Part shown: positions 24,139 to 33,600 of the stretch, one piece after another | Layout of the letters: each line of letters opens with the position of its first letter | How positions within the stretch are numbered: position 1 is the first letter of the stretch | Assembly (NCBI GenBank): GCA_965247535.1 | Contig: OZ252018.1 | Coordinates: 1,054,001 to 1,118,000, forward strand | DNA from: JAPPHY01 sp965247535 | GTDB taxonomy: Bacteria > Chloroflexota > Dehalococcoidia > Lucifugimonadales > UBA2985 | Length of the DNA: 64,000 nucleotides | Reading direction: 5' to 3' | Position numbers and translations under genes: made by a program | Notes under the pieces: generated by a model | Told to the model about the DNA's origin: nothing | Seen by the model: the letters and a program-made list of their open reading frames with translations, nothing else | Databases searched by the model: none

Positions 24139-25391
24139 AGCTCTACGTGCTGGGCCTGAGCCACTGGCAGACGCCTCTCGAAATCAGGGAGAGCGTGGCC
24201 TTCACCCGCGAGGAGATGCCGCAGGCGCTTCTTGCGCTGAAGGACGCGCTGGGCGGCGGTGTCATCGTGTCCACCTGCAACCGCACCGAGATTTACGTCA
24301 CAGGGGAGAACACCTGCGACGTACACGACAAGCTGAATGAACTGCTGATGCACAGGCTCCCGCCGCAAGCCGGCCATACATCTAGTGCCTTCTACTTCTA
24401 CGAGCACGAGGAGGCTGTGTGTCATCTCTTTCGTGTCACGAGTGGACTGGACTCGCAGATCCTCGGCGAGTCAGAGGTGCTTGGGCAGGTGAGGGATGCG
24501 TACGGCGCATCGGTGGTGCAGGGCTGCGCGGGGGGTGTCGTCTCCAGGGTCTTCCACCACGCGTTGCGGGTGGGCAGGCGAGCCCGCCGCGAGACGGCCA
24601 TCGGTGACAACGCGCTGTCCATCGGCACGGCCGCGGTGGAGCTGGCCCGCCGCACGATCGGCGACATGAGCCGCGCCAGCGCGGCGGTGGTCGGCGCTGG
24701 TGAGGCCGGCAAGCTCGTGGCTCAGGCGCTCAGATACCGGGGAGTGGGCCGCATGGAGATGCTCAATCGCACCCTCTCCCGCGCCAGCGAGGCGGCAGCC
24801 GAGCTTGGAGCCTATGCTCGGCCTCTGACGGACCTGCCGGACGTGCTTGCCACAGCCGACATTGTGGTCAGCTCAACCGACTCGCACGAGGTACTGCTTT
24901 CGCGTGACACGGTGATGAAGGCTGCCAGGTCACGGAACGGCTGCCCCCTGGTGATTGTGGACATAGCGGTCCCGCGCGACGCAGACCCAGCCGTCGGCGA
25001 CATTCCCGGCGTGACCCTGTTTGACCTGGACGACCTGGAGTCGGTTTCACGCGCCAACCGAGAAGAACGCGGACGGGAAGTGGACGCAGTTGAACACATC
25101 ATCGACGAGGAGATGCTGCGGTTTCGAGTCTGGTGGGAGTCGCGAAGCCTGGACCCGTCCATCGCGAGGCTTGAAGCGCACGCGGAGGCGCTTCGCATAG
25201 GCGAAGTGGCAAAGACGCTGAGGCAGATGCCGGACCTCGGGCAGGAGGAGGTGGAGCGCATCGAAGCGATGAGCAAGGCCATCGTGCGGAAGCTGCTCCA
25301 CACCCCCATTGCTGCTCTGAAGGAAGACCCCGGCCAATTGGAGGCAGCGAAGCAGCTGTTCGGGTTCAAGGACGACTCCAACGCGGGCTAG
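24135..25391 (+). CDS. hemA: glutamyl-tRNA reductase
   Basis: HemA reduces glutamyl-tRNA to glutamate-1-semialdehyde, the first committed step of the C5 tetrapyrrole route. The catalytic cysteine is C48 in VIVSTCNRTEIY. LDSQILGESEVLGQV and an NADPH-binding AAVVGAGEAGKLV are clear, followed by a dimerisation domain. The 418-residue length is standard. The gene is coupled by overlap to sirC and precedes hemC by 28 bases. Its partner hemL lies 16 kb away in the same window. Confidence 0.97.
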   Translation: MKLYVLGLSHWQTPLEIRESVAFTREEMPQALLALKDALGGGVIVSTCNRTEIYVTGENTCDVHDKLNELLMHRLPPQAGHTSSAFYFYEHEEAVCHLFRVTSGLDSQILGESEVLGQVRDAYGASVVQGCAGGVVSRVFHHALRVGRRARRETAIGDNALSIGTAAVELARRTIGDMSRASAAVVGAGEAGKLVAQALRYRGVGRMEMLNRTLSRASEAAAELGAYARPLTDLPDVLATADIVVSSTDSHEVLLSRDTVMKAARSRNGCPLVIVDIAVPRDADPAVGDIPGVTLFDLDDLESVSRANREERGREVDAVEHIIDEEMLRFRVWWESRSLDPSIARLEAHAEALRIGEVAKTLRQMPDLGQEEVERIEAMSKAIVRKLLHTPIAALKEDPGQLEAAKQLFGFKDDSNAG

Positions 25392-25419
25392 GAGAGAGAA
25401 ACGGACTGAGGGAGCGTCA

Positions 25420-26337
25420 ATGAAGATCGCAGTCGGCACCCGCGGCAGCCGCCTTGCGCTCGCGCAGACCGAGGAGGTGCTGTCGCACCTGAGGCGAATC
25501 TCACCTGACGTCGAGCCGAGGGTCGTCGTAATTCGAAGCGCCGGCGACGCAATGCCGGACGCACCGCTGGCCGGACTCGGCAAGGGCGTCTTCACCGGCG
25601 CGCTGGAGGCAGCTCTGCAGGACGGCAACGTAGACATGGTTGTGCACAGCCTGAAGGACCTTCCCACTGCGACCCCGGAAGGCCTGACCGTCATGGTGGT
25701 CTGCCCGCGTAGCGACCCCCGCGACGTGTTGGTCAGCGCATCACAGAGCACCTTGGCCGAGATGCCTGCCGGCGCCATCATCGGCACGAGCAGCCCGCGT
25801 CGTACCGCGCAGCTGCGCGCACTGCGCAGCGACGTGATTGTGGAGCCTGTCCGCGGCAACGTGGAAACGCGCATCGGCAGGGCGGACGGCAACGGCTACG
25901 AAGGCGTGGTGGTGGCCGCCGCCGGCCTGCTGAGGCTGGGGCTGGGGGGCCGCATCGCGCAGTACTTCGATCCCTACGACATGGTGCCGGAGCCCGGCCA
26001 GGGCGCCCTGGCCGTCGAAGTCCGCTCGGAGAGGGAGGACCTGCTGCGCCTACTGGACGCCATCCGGGACGTCCCCACCTGCACGGCGGTTGCCGCCGAG
26101 AGAGCGTTCGTTGTTGCAATGGGCGGCGGTTGCCGCGTGCCCATCGCGGCACACGCCATCGTGAACGGAGACACCGTCGCAATGGTCGGCATGGTGTCGT
26201 CAGTCGATGGAAGCGAGATGATCAAGACCCGGCTGACCCGGAACGCAAGTGAGCCTGATGAAGCGGGCCGCGCCCTGGCGGAAGAGCTGTTCGCTATGGG
26301 AGCGGCGGAGATTCTGGAGCCCGGAGCAGGGGAGTGA
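25420..26337 (+). CDS. hemC: porphobilinogen deaminase (hydroxymethylbilane synthase)
   Basis: HemC polymerises four porphobilinogens into hydroxymethylbilane. The 305-residue protein starts MKIAVGTRGSRLALAQTEEV and has the conserved HSLKDLPT at about residues 78-85. GTSSPRRTAQL follows. The dipyrromethane cofactor cysteine is in AMGGGCRVPIAA. Its stop overlaps the GTG start of the next gene (GTGA), so translation of the two is coupled. Confidence 0.97.
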   Translation: MKIAVGTRGSRLALAQTEEVLSHLRRISPDVEPRVVVIRSAGDAMPDAPLAGLGKGVFTGALEAALQDGNVDMVVHSLKDLPTATPEGLTVMVVCPRSDPRDVLVSASQSTLAEMPAGAIIGTSSPRRTAQLRALRSDVIVEPVRGNVETRIGRADGNGYEGVVVAAAGLLRLGLGGRIAQYFDPYDMVPEPGQGALAVEVRSEREDLLRLLDAIRDVPTCTAVAAERAFVVAMGGGCRVPIAAHAIVNGDTVAMVGMVSSVDGSEMIKTRLTRNASEPDEAGRALAEELFAMGAAEILEPGAGE

Positions 26338-27869
26338 GAGAGCCAGGAGTCGTATACCTGGTTGGCGCCGGCCCGGGTGACCCCGGCCTGATCACGGCGC
26401 GCGGACTGGCCATGCTCCGAACCGCCAACGTGGTCGTGCACGACCGGCTGGTCAACCGCGGATTGGTGGATGAGGCTACTTCCGAGGCCGAGATAGTGGA
26501 CGCCGGCAAGGCCAGAGGGGAACAACGGATGTCGCAGGAAGACATCAACCGGCTGCTGGTCGACCGGGCGCGGGAGGGTCTGCGCGTGGTCCGCCTCAAG
26601 GGGGGCGATCCCTTTGTGTTCGGACGCGGCGGCGAGGAAGCCGAGTGGCTGGCGGCGGCAGGCGTACGTTTCGAGGTGGTGCCCGGTGTGTCGTCGGCGA
26701 TCGCGGCCCCGGCCTACGCGGGCATCCCCGTGACGCATCGCCGGATCGCGTCCCAGGTCACGTTCGTCAGCGGTGCAGAGGACCCGGCCAAGCCCGAGTC
26801 CGCCGTGGACTGGGAGCGACTTGCCAGGACGCCTGGCACACTGGTCGTGATGATGGGGTGGGAGACTCTGCCTGAAATAGTGGACGCATTGCGTAAGTAT
26901 GGCATGGACGAATCAACACCGGCGGCGCTGGTCGAGTGGGGCACGGAGCCGCACCAGCGCACCGTCTCGGGCAGCCTCGCGGACATCGTAAGTCTGGGGC
27001 AAGGCGCAGGGCTGGCGGCGCCCGTCGTTACGGTGTTCGGCGAGGTGGTCTCGCTTCGCGAGCGCATCCGCTGGTTCGAGGACAGGCCGCTATTCGGCAG
27101 GCGCGTGCTGGTGCCAAGGACTCGTGCGCAGGCGGGCGCTCTATCACAGCGGCTCAGAGAGAGGGGCGCGCAGCCCATTGAGATACCTACCATCGAGATT
27201 CAGCCTGTGGAGGACTGCGCGCGGCTGGATGGGGCTCTCAGATCGCTTGACTCGTATTCCTGGGTCGTATTCGTAAGTGTGAATGGCGTTCAGGAGGCGT
27301 TCGGCCGCATGGAGCGGCTGGGGCTGGACGCGCGGGCGTTCGGGGCCGCGCGCGTGTGCGCCGTGGGGTCGGCGACAGCTACGGCCCTGCGTGAGCGCGG
27401 GATCGTCGCAGACCTGCAGCCGCGTGAGCAGGTGTCCGAGTCGATAGTCGACGGTCTGTCAGAGGCAGGCATCGCAGGGGAACGCGTGCTACTGCTGCGA
27501 GCTGAGGCGGGCCGTGAGGCGCTGTCTCTCGGACTGGAGCAAGCAGGTGCCCTCGTCGACGACGTGGCGGTGTACCGTACGGTGACGCCGGGGGACTCGC
27601 GGGAACGCGTCCGGGAGCTGCTATCCGCCGAAGGTGTGGACGCGATCGCGCTTACAAGCTCATCCACGCTGACCAATCTGCTGTCCCTGCTGGACGGCGA
27701 TGTTACCGCCTTGGACGGTGCGGCCGTGGCATGCATCGGCCCCGTGACCGCGGCAACGGCGCGAGCAGCCGGCCTGCGCGTTGACGCGGTCGCTTCGCAG
27801 GCCGCGGTTGAAGCGCTTGCCGATGCGCTGGTGGACCATTTCGCTTCAAGTCCAGCCGGTGGGACGTAG
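26334..27869 (+). CDS. cobA-hemD: fused uroporphyrinogen-III C-methyltransferase / uroporphyrinogen-III synthase
   Basis: This 511-residue protein joins two enzymes. Residues about 1-250 are a SAM-dependent CobA domain with VYLVGAGPGDPGLIT, VRLKGGDPFVFGRGGEEAE and PVTHRR. Residues about 255-511 are a HemD domain starting PLFGRRVLVPRTRAQAG, which closes hydroxymethylbilane to uroporphyrinogen III. The fusion places the branch-point intermediate next to the enzyme that sends it to siroheme or corrinoids. Such fusions are known in several bacterial phyla. The start is GTG, overlapping hemC. Confidence 0.95.
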   Translation: MREPGVVYLVGAGPGDPGLITARGLAMLRTANVVVHDRLVNRGLVDEATSEAEIVDAGKARGEQRMSQEDINRLLVDRAREGLRVVRLKGGDPFVFGRGGEEAEWLAAAGVRFEVVPGVSSAIAAPAYAGIPVTHRRIASQVTFVSGAEDPAKPESAVDWERLARTPGTLVVMMGWETLPEIVDALRKYGMDESTPAALVEWGTEPHQRTVSGSLADIVSLGQGAGLAAPVVTVFGEVVSLRERIRWFEDRPLFGRRVLVPRTRAQAGALSQRLRERGAQPIEIPTIEIQPVEDCARLDGALRSLDSYSWVVFVSVNGVQEAFGRMERLGLDARAFGAARVCAVGSATATALRERGIVADLQPREQVSESIVDGLSEAGIAGERVLLLRAEAGREALSLGLEQAGALVDDVAVYRTVTPGDSRERVRELLSAEGVDAIALTSSSTLTNLLSLLDGDVTALDGAAVACIGPVTAATARAAGLRVDAVASQAAVEALADALVDHFASSPAGGT

Positions 27870-27879
27870 GAGGTGTGAT

Positions 27880-28866
27880 ATGACGTCGCGCTTTCCACTG
27901 ACAAGACTGAGGCGGCTGCGAGAGTCGCAGGCGCTGCGACGCATGACGGCTGAGGCGTCGCTCAGCGTAAATGACTTCGTTTACCCACTCTTCGCCACGC
28001 ATGGCCGGGGAGTCCGCGAGCCGGTGGAGCCGATGCCCGGAGTCTACCAGATGTCGCCGGACCGGCTGGCCGAGGAGGCGGTTGAGGTATCGGCTTTGGG
28101 CATACCCGCGGTGCTGCTGTTCGGGTTGCCCGCCTCCAAGGACGCCGCCGGAAGCGAGGCCTACGACCCCGAAGGCATAGTCCAGCAGACCATCCAAGCC
28201 ATAAAGCAGGCGGTGCCCGGACTCGCCGTCATGACCGACGTATGCTTGTGCGAGTACACCGACCACGGCCACTGCGGCGTCCTGAACGGCGGACGCGTGG
28301 ACAACGACGCCACCCTGGAGCTCCTAGCGCGCACCGCGGTCTCGCACGCGGAGGCCGGGGCGGACGTGGTCGCGCCCTCCGCGATGATGGACGGCCAGGT
28401 GGGCGCAATTCGGCGCGCGTTGGACTCCGCAGGCCGGTCTGACACGCCCATCATGGCCTACTCGGCCAAGTACGCCTCCGCGTTTTTCGGCCCCTTCCGC
28501 GTGGCGGCCGACTCGGCGCCGCAGTTCGGAGACCGCAGGGGATACCAGATGGATCCAGCAAATGCCCGGCAAGCCCTTCACGAGATGGAGCTCGACGTGC
28601 AGGAAGGTGCGGACATACTCATGGTCAAGCCAGCGCTGGCCTACCTGGACGTGATAGCCAGGGCAAGGCGCAGGTTTGCCCAGCCCATTGCCGCCTACAA
28701 CGTCAGCGGCGAATACTCGATGCTGAAGGCCGCGGCGGCGAACGGCTGGCTGGACGGCGAGGCTGCCGCGATGGAAGCGCTCATCGCGATCAAGCGGGCC
28801 GGCGCTGACATCGTGATCTCGTATCACGCCAAGGAAGCGGCGCGGCTGCTGGCTGACGGCGGCTGA
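27880..28866 (+). CDS. hemB: delta-aminolevulinic acid dehydratase (porphobilinogen synthase)
   Basis: HemB condenses two 5-aminolevulinates to porphobilinogen. The zinc-type cysteine cluster is visible in DVCLCEYTDHGHCG. Schiff-base lysines lie in MAYSAKYAS and MVKPALAYLD. At 328 residues it is of normal length. The ATG at 27880 has TAGGAGGTG upstream and fits the family N-terminus FPLTRLRRLR; the longer frame from 27781 would overlap the previous gene by 89 bases. It closes the sirC-hemACD-hemB operon. Confidence 0.96.
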   Translation: MTSRFPLTRLRRLRESQALRRMTAEASLSVNDFVYPLFATHGRGVREPVEPMPGVYQMSPDRLAEEAVEVSALGIPAVLLFGLPASKDAAGSEAYDPEGIVQQTIQAIKQAVPGLAVMTDVCLCEYTDHGHCGVLNGGRVDNDATLELLARTAVSHAEAGADVVAPSAMMDGQVGAIRRALDSAGRSDTPIMAYSAKYASAFFGPFRVAADSAPQFGDRRGYQMDPANARQALHEMELDVQEGADILMVKPALAYLDVIARARRRFAQPIAAYNVSGEYSMLKAAAANGWLDGEAAAMEALIAIKRAGADIVISYHAKEAARLLADGG

Positions 28867-28929
28867 GGTGTGGCCTCAGCCCGGCCTTTCGACTAGAATG
28901 GGACGCAAACGAAAGGGAGGCGCTTCGAC

Positions 28930-29172
28930 ATGAAGATAGAAGTGATAACCGCGGCCGAGTGCCAGGATAGGGTGCTGCTCCTATTCGAAGGGGAAGCGCC
29001 AAGCGAGCAGGACACTCAGGTGGACGATTACCTGCGCTCCAACAACCTGGAACCCAAGCGGCAGTACACCGAGAACAGGGACGGCAAGGACTATCGCGTC
29101 TACTACTTCGGCCAGTGCTACATCGGGGCGCACATGGACCAGCTAACTGCGCTGGCGGACGACCCCAAGTAG
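28930..29172 (+). CDS. small conserved-looking protein of unknown function
   Basis: This 80-residue protein has a good GGGAGGCG ribosome site and codon use like its neighbours. It is acidic and compact, with no membrane segment. VLLLFEGEAPSEQD, then DYLRSNNLEPKRQYTENRDG and YRVYYFGQCYIGAHM suggest an alpha-beta fold. I do not recognise the family. It lies between hemB and the alkyltransferase gene, with 23 bases to the latter. Confidence 0.65.
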   Translation: MKIEVITAAECQDRVLLLFEGEAPSEQDTQVDDYLRSNNLEPKRQYTENRDGKDYRVYYFGQCYIGAHMDQLTALADDPK

Positions 29173-29195
29173 CCCGCGCCTCGATGGAGGTCACG

Positions 29196-29723
29196 ATGCC
29201 CAATGAGTCAAGCGAGGGCCTGCAGTACGGCGTGTTTGAGGTGGTGGCAGGCTGGGTGGGCATACTCGCCTCGCCGGCCGGGATACGCCGGCTGAGCCTC
29301 TCGCAGGAGTCGCCTGCGGACGCCATAGAACACCTGACGGGCGCCCACGATGGGTTGGCGGCGGAGTCGCACTTTCCGGACCTTGAGGCCCGGCTGGAGC
29401 AATACTTTCGCGGGGAGGACGCGCCACTGGACGACGAGTTGGACCTGGTTGGCACGGACTTCCAGAAGAAGGCGTGGGAGGCCGCAAGAGCGATACCGCG
29501 CGGCGAGACGCGGAGCTACGGCTGGATTGCTCGCAGCATTGGCAGCGCGGGCGCGGCTCGTGCCGTTGGACAGGCGATGCGCTCCAATCCGGTACCCTTC
29601 ATTGTGCCGTGCCATAGAGTGATCGGCAGCAGTGGCGCGATGCGCGGCTACGGCGGCCCGGACGGCGTGGACATGAAGATGAAGCTGCTGGCCATGGAGC
29701 GCGGTAGCGCGCTGGCGATTTAG
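29196..29723 (+). CDS. ogt: methylated-DNA--protein-cysteine methyltransferase
   Basis: This suicide enzyme removes alkyl groups from O6-alkylguanine by transfer to its own cysteine. The active-site PCHRV is visible within PFIVPCHRVIGSSGAM. The winged-helix region GETRSYGWIARSIG and the DNA-binding arginine in AVGQAMRSNP are also present. The length (175 residues) fits Ogt rather than the two-domain Ada. ATG at 29196 has GGAGGT five bases upstream; an in-frame ATG at 29184 is less likely. Confidence 0.93.
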   Translation: MPNESSEGLQYGVFEVVAGWVGILASPAGIRRLSLSQESPADAIEHLTGAHDGLAAESHFPDLEARLEQYFRGEDAPLDDELDLVGTDFQKKAWEAARAIPRGETRSYGWIARSIGSAGAARAVGQAMRSNPVPFIVPCHRVIGSSGAMRGYGGPDGVDMKMKLLAMERGSALAI

Positions 29724-29856
29724 CAGTCGTTCTGTTCCTCAAAGGACCCGGGTCATCCGCAGTTCGAGGCTGCGCTGTCAACCGGCCGCGTCTCGCGCCG
29801 TGTCTTGACCAGTGTTGGCAATTCGGCCGAGACGTGCTATGCGCAGTTCGCGTCGG

Positions 29857-30504
29857 TCAGGACGTGACCTGGATCTCTCCGAACCAGCAGGAGCCCGTGA
29901 CCACTAGACGCGCCTTGGGCTCAGAGGGTTCCGGACGCTTTGTCTCAATGCTGCCGAACATCACGGATGATTGAATGTCGACTGCCCAGTCTCGCGGGAC
30001 GCGGAGGCTGACGCTGCCGAAGAGAACACTTGCGTTGATCGTGGCAATTCCGTCAACAATGTCGGCGGAGGTCAGGTCGACTTCGGCGCTGCCAAATGTG
30101 GCTGAAACGTTTCCACCCGTGAAACCCTTCCCGGTTGCGTTCTGACTGCTGCCGGAGAAGATGCTAGAAACGTTCAGCATCTCGCCGACATTGACGGACG
30201 GGATTCCGGCGAAGGGCCGGCGGCCGAAGAGAAGCGCCAGTCCAATCACTATGATCAGCACGGGCCAGAGTGCCGAAAAGTCCAGATCCAAGAGGCCCAG
30301 GTTGTGCAGCTGGAACGCCGTGAAGAAGGCGATGACAATCAGGCCCCCCTTCCAGTTGCCGCTGGCAAGGCTTGCCACACCGGCAGCAATCGGCAAGAGT
30401 GGCCACCACTGTCCCAGGTTGAACTCGCCACCGGTAAGGTAGGTTAGCAGGAATACGGATCCCAGGATGACGAGCACTACTCCCGCGAACTTCTGGCCGT
30501 GCAT
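29857..30504 (-). CDS. LiaF-like membrane protein (DUF5668 + LiaF-type C-terminal domain)
   Basis: The 215-residue protein has four predicted membrane segments in its first 100 residues, with the repeated WPLLPIAAG and WPVLIIVIGLALLFGRR pattern of DUF5668-type proteins. The C-terminal half is a beta-rich domain with repeats such as SATFGSAEVDL and ASVLFGSVSLRVP, as in LiaF and related proteins. Family members act in envelope stress sensing in Firmicutes, but no LiaRS pair is adjacent. It converges with ogt. Its promoter was not clearly located. Confidence 0.8.
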   Translation of the reverse strand: MHGQKFAGVVLVILGSVFLLTYLTGGEFNLGQWWPLLPIAAGVASLASGNWKGGLIVIAFFTAFQLHNLGLLDLDFSALWPVLIIVIGLALLFGRRPFAGIPSVNVGEMLNVSSIFSGSSQNATGKGFTGGNVSATFGSAEVDLTSADIVDGIATINASVLFGSVSLRVPRDWAVDIQSSVMFGSIETKRPEPSEPKARLVVTGSCWFGEIQVTS

Positions 30505-30638
30505 GTCGAACTACCCTCTCAATTCCGGCCGCGTGTGCCGCGGCAATGGGCGAAACCTTGACTGCTATTGGTGAATTGTAGCATCCGGACCGGCGTGAGG
30601 CCAGTGGCCATGGTGGGTTAGGACAGAGCGTGGCCGCG

Positions 30639-33600
30639 CTACGGAGTTACGCGGTCGCCGCCCTCTACCTCCACGCCGGCGGCGCCAACCATCGCCTCCA
30701 GCTCCTCGTGGAGCTCGGGGCAGTAGTTGATAGGCAGTTCCGGCAACTCTCCGATAACGGTCCTGCCATCGCTGATAATCCTCAGTCCAACAGCGCCATG
30801 GCCCGGGTAGTTCATCAGCAGCTTCACCACACCCCGCAGCAGGTACTCGTCGTGCACCGGATCGCTGGACTCCTCCAGCCTGATCCACAGCTTTGCGGAC
30901 CGAGATGCAGCGCCGTCGCTCCCATTCGACGCAGTAGCGTGCCTCGAAGAGCCGTCGGTGGCGCCTGGTACGGAGGAGCCGGGCGGCGTGATACCGTTTC
31001 CGTTGGAGGCCTTGTCAGGCGGCGACGGTGCGCCATGGCCATTAGTTGCCGCGGACGGTACGCGAGCCGCCGAGCTGCCGGCGGGGGTGTGCTGGTCTTC
31101 GAGGTTCTGACTCCGGGCCGTGTCGCCTTCTTCGTCCGGAGCGTAGGCCGAGGCCTCGTCGCAGGAGAGCGAGAGCTCTTCGCCGCGTAGTCGTGCGCGA
31201 CCCGCGATCTGCACGAGGCTTCCCTCGTACCAGAGGTGCTGCGTCCTGTCGTACGAGTTCGACCACACCATTACCTCAACGCTGCCCCCCAGTAGATCCA
31301 AAGACACGGAGGCGAAAGGCTTGCCTTCCTTGGTGAAGCCGTTCCGGCGATGAGACACCTGACCAACCACGGTCACGCGTTTGCCGTCCATATCGCCGTC
31401 CAGGCGGTCGCGGGAGATGATGACGTTGTCGGGTAGCCGGTGAGCCAGCGCGCTGAGCGGGTTCTCAGAGACGAAGCTGCCAAGCAGCTCCTTCTCCCAA
31501 GCCAGTTTTTCGCGTTGCTCAACGTCGCTATTGTCCGGCCCGACCGGGATGATTGGAGCGGACGCCGTTTCCGTCAGCATGTCGAACATGGACGTCTGCC
31601 CGGATACCTTTAGCTGCGCCTCACGCTGCGCCTCGGATGCGATCCGCTCCACGTTGTTCAGAAGCGAGCCGCGACTGCCAAGCCCGTCGAATGCCCCCAC
31701 CTTGATGAGGCTCGCCAGCGACCGGCGGTTGAGCGCCGCCATGTCCGCGCGGCGGCACAGGTCCTCCACCGAGCTATACGTGCCGCTCTGCTTTCTCTCC
31801 TCCACCAGCGGTGATACAGCCATGTAACCCACGTTCTTGACCGAGGCAAGACCGAAGCGAATTGCGGGCCTGCCGTCATCGTGCTCCTCAATCGAAAACT
31901 GGGGCTCGCTGCGGTTGACGTCCGGCAGCAGCACGGGGATTCCCAGGCGGAGGCACTCCGCCACGTCGGTGGCGATCTTGTCCGTCTGGCCGGAGTGGGC
32001 GTTCATCACCGCCGCCATGTACTCCTCCGGGTAGTTGGCCTTGAAGTATGCGGTCCAGTAGGCGATCATGGCGTAGCTGACGCTGTGCGCCTTGTTGAAG
32101 GCGTATCCGGCGAAGGGCTCGATAAGCTGGAACACCTCCTCGGCCAGGCTCTGAGGGAACCCCTTCCCGGTTGCGCCCTCCAGGAAACGTTCCTTCTCTT
32201 TCTGCATCACCTCCGGGTTCTTCTTGCCCATCGCCTTGCGAACCACGTCCGCCTCTCCAAGTGAGTAGCCCGCGAAGGCCTGTGCTATGAGCAACACCTG
32301 GTCCTGGTAGACGATCACGCCGTAGGTCTCCTCCAGGATGTCCTTCATGGTGGGATGCGGATAGCGAATGGGGGCCCTGCCGTGTTTGGCGTCGATGAAG
32401 GTGTCGATGTGCTCCATGGGCCCTGGCCTGTACAGGGCGATCATGGCCGATACGTCGCCAAGGGAGGTGGGCTTGAGCTTCTGGATGTACCTTCGCATCC
32501 CGGCCCCCTCCAGCTGGAACACGCCGGTGGTCTCGCCTGAGGATAGAAGGTCGAAGGTCTTCTGGTCGTTCAGGGGTATGCTGCCCAGATCCAGGCCCAG
32601 GTCCAGGCCGCGCCGGTCCGCCACGGCTGAGCGGACGTGCGACAGGATGGTGAGGTTGGTGAGGCCAAGGAAGTCCATCTTGAGCAGGCCCAGCTGGGCA
32701 ATGGGGTTCATGGGGAACTGGGTCATGGCCATGTCTTCCGCCGAGTCCCCACGCACCGGCCGCTGGAGCGGTAGGTACTCAACAAGCGGCTCCTTGGTGA
32801 TGACCACGCCGGCAGCGTGCGTGCTGGTGTGGCGCACCACACCCTCGAGCTTCTGCGCCTTGTCCACCAGATTCCTGAGCGAGTCGTCGGCCTGGTAGAT
32901 TTCGCGGAGTTCGGGGCTGGTGTCAAGTGCCTCTTCCAGGTTGTGGCTCTTGGCAGGTATGAGCCTTGCGACCCTGTCCACGTCTGAGAAGGTCATGCCG
33001 AGAGCGCGGCCGGTGTCGCGGATGGCGGCCTTGGCGCCAAGGGTGCCGAAGGTGATGATCTGCGCCACGTGGTCGCCGCCGTACTTCCTGCGGACGTAGG
33101 CGATCACCTCGTCCCGGCGGTCGTCCTGGAAGTCCATGTCTATGTCAGGCATCTCGCGGCGCTCAAGGTTGAGGAACCGCTCGAAGACCAGGCGATGCCG
33201 CAGGGGATCGATGTCGGTGACGCCCAGGCAGTAGAGCACGAGGCTTGCGGCTGCGCTGCCACGCACTCCGAAGAGGATGCCCTGCTTGCGGGTGAAGGCT
33301 GCGATGTCCCAGACGACCAGCATGTAGTTGGCGAACTGGGTCTTCTCGATGACGTCCAACTCGTAGTCGAGGCGCTGGTGTACCTCTGGGGAGGGGTCAG
33401 GATAGCGCATCGCCAGGCCATCCCGGCACAGGTTCTCCAGGTACTGCTCGGGCGTCATGCCATCCGGCGGCTTGAATTCCGGCAGGCGAAGCTGGGAGAA
33501 GTCCAGCTCCACGTCGCATAGCTCTGCTATCCGTTGCGTGCTGGCAACCGCCTCCGGCATGTCGGCGAAGAGCTCCTCCATCTCCTGGGAGGTCTTCAGG

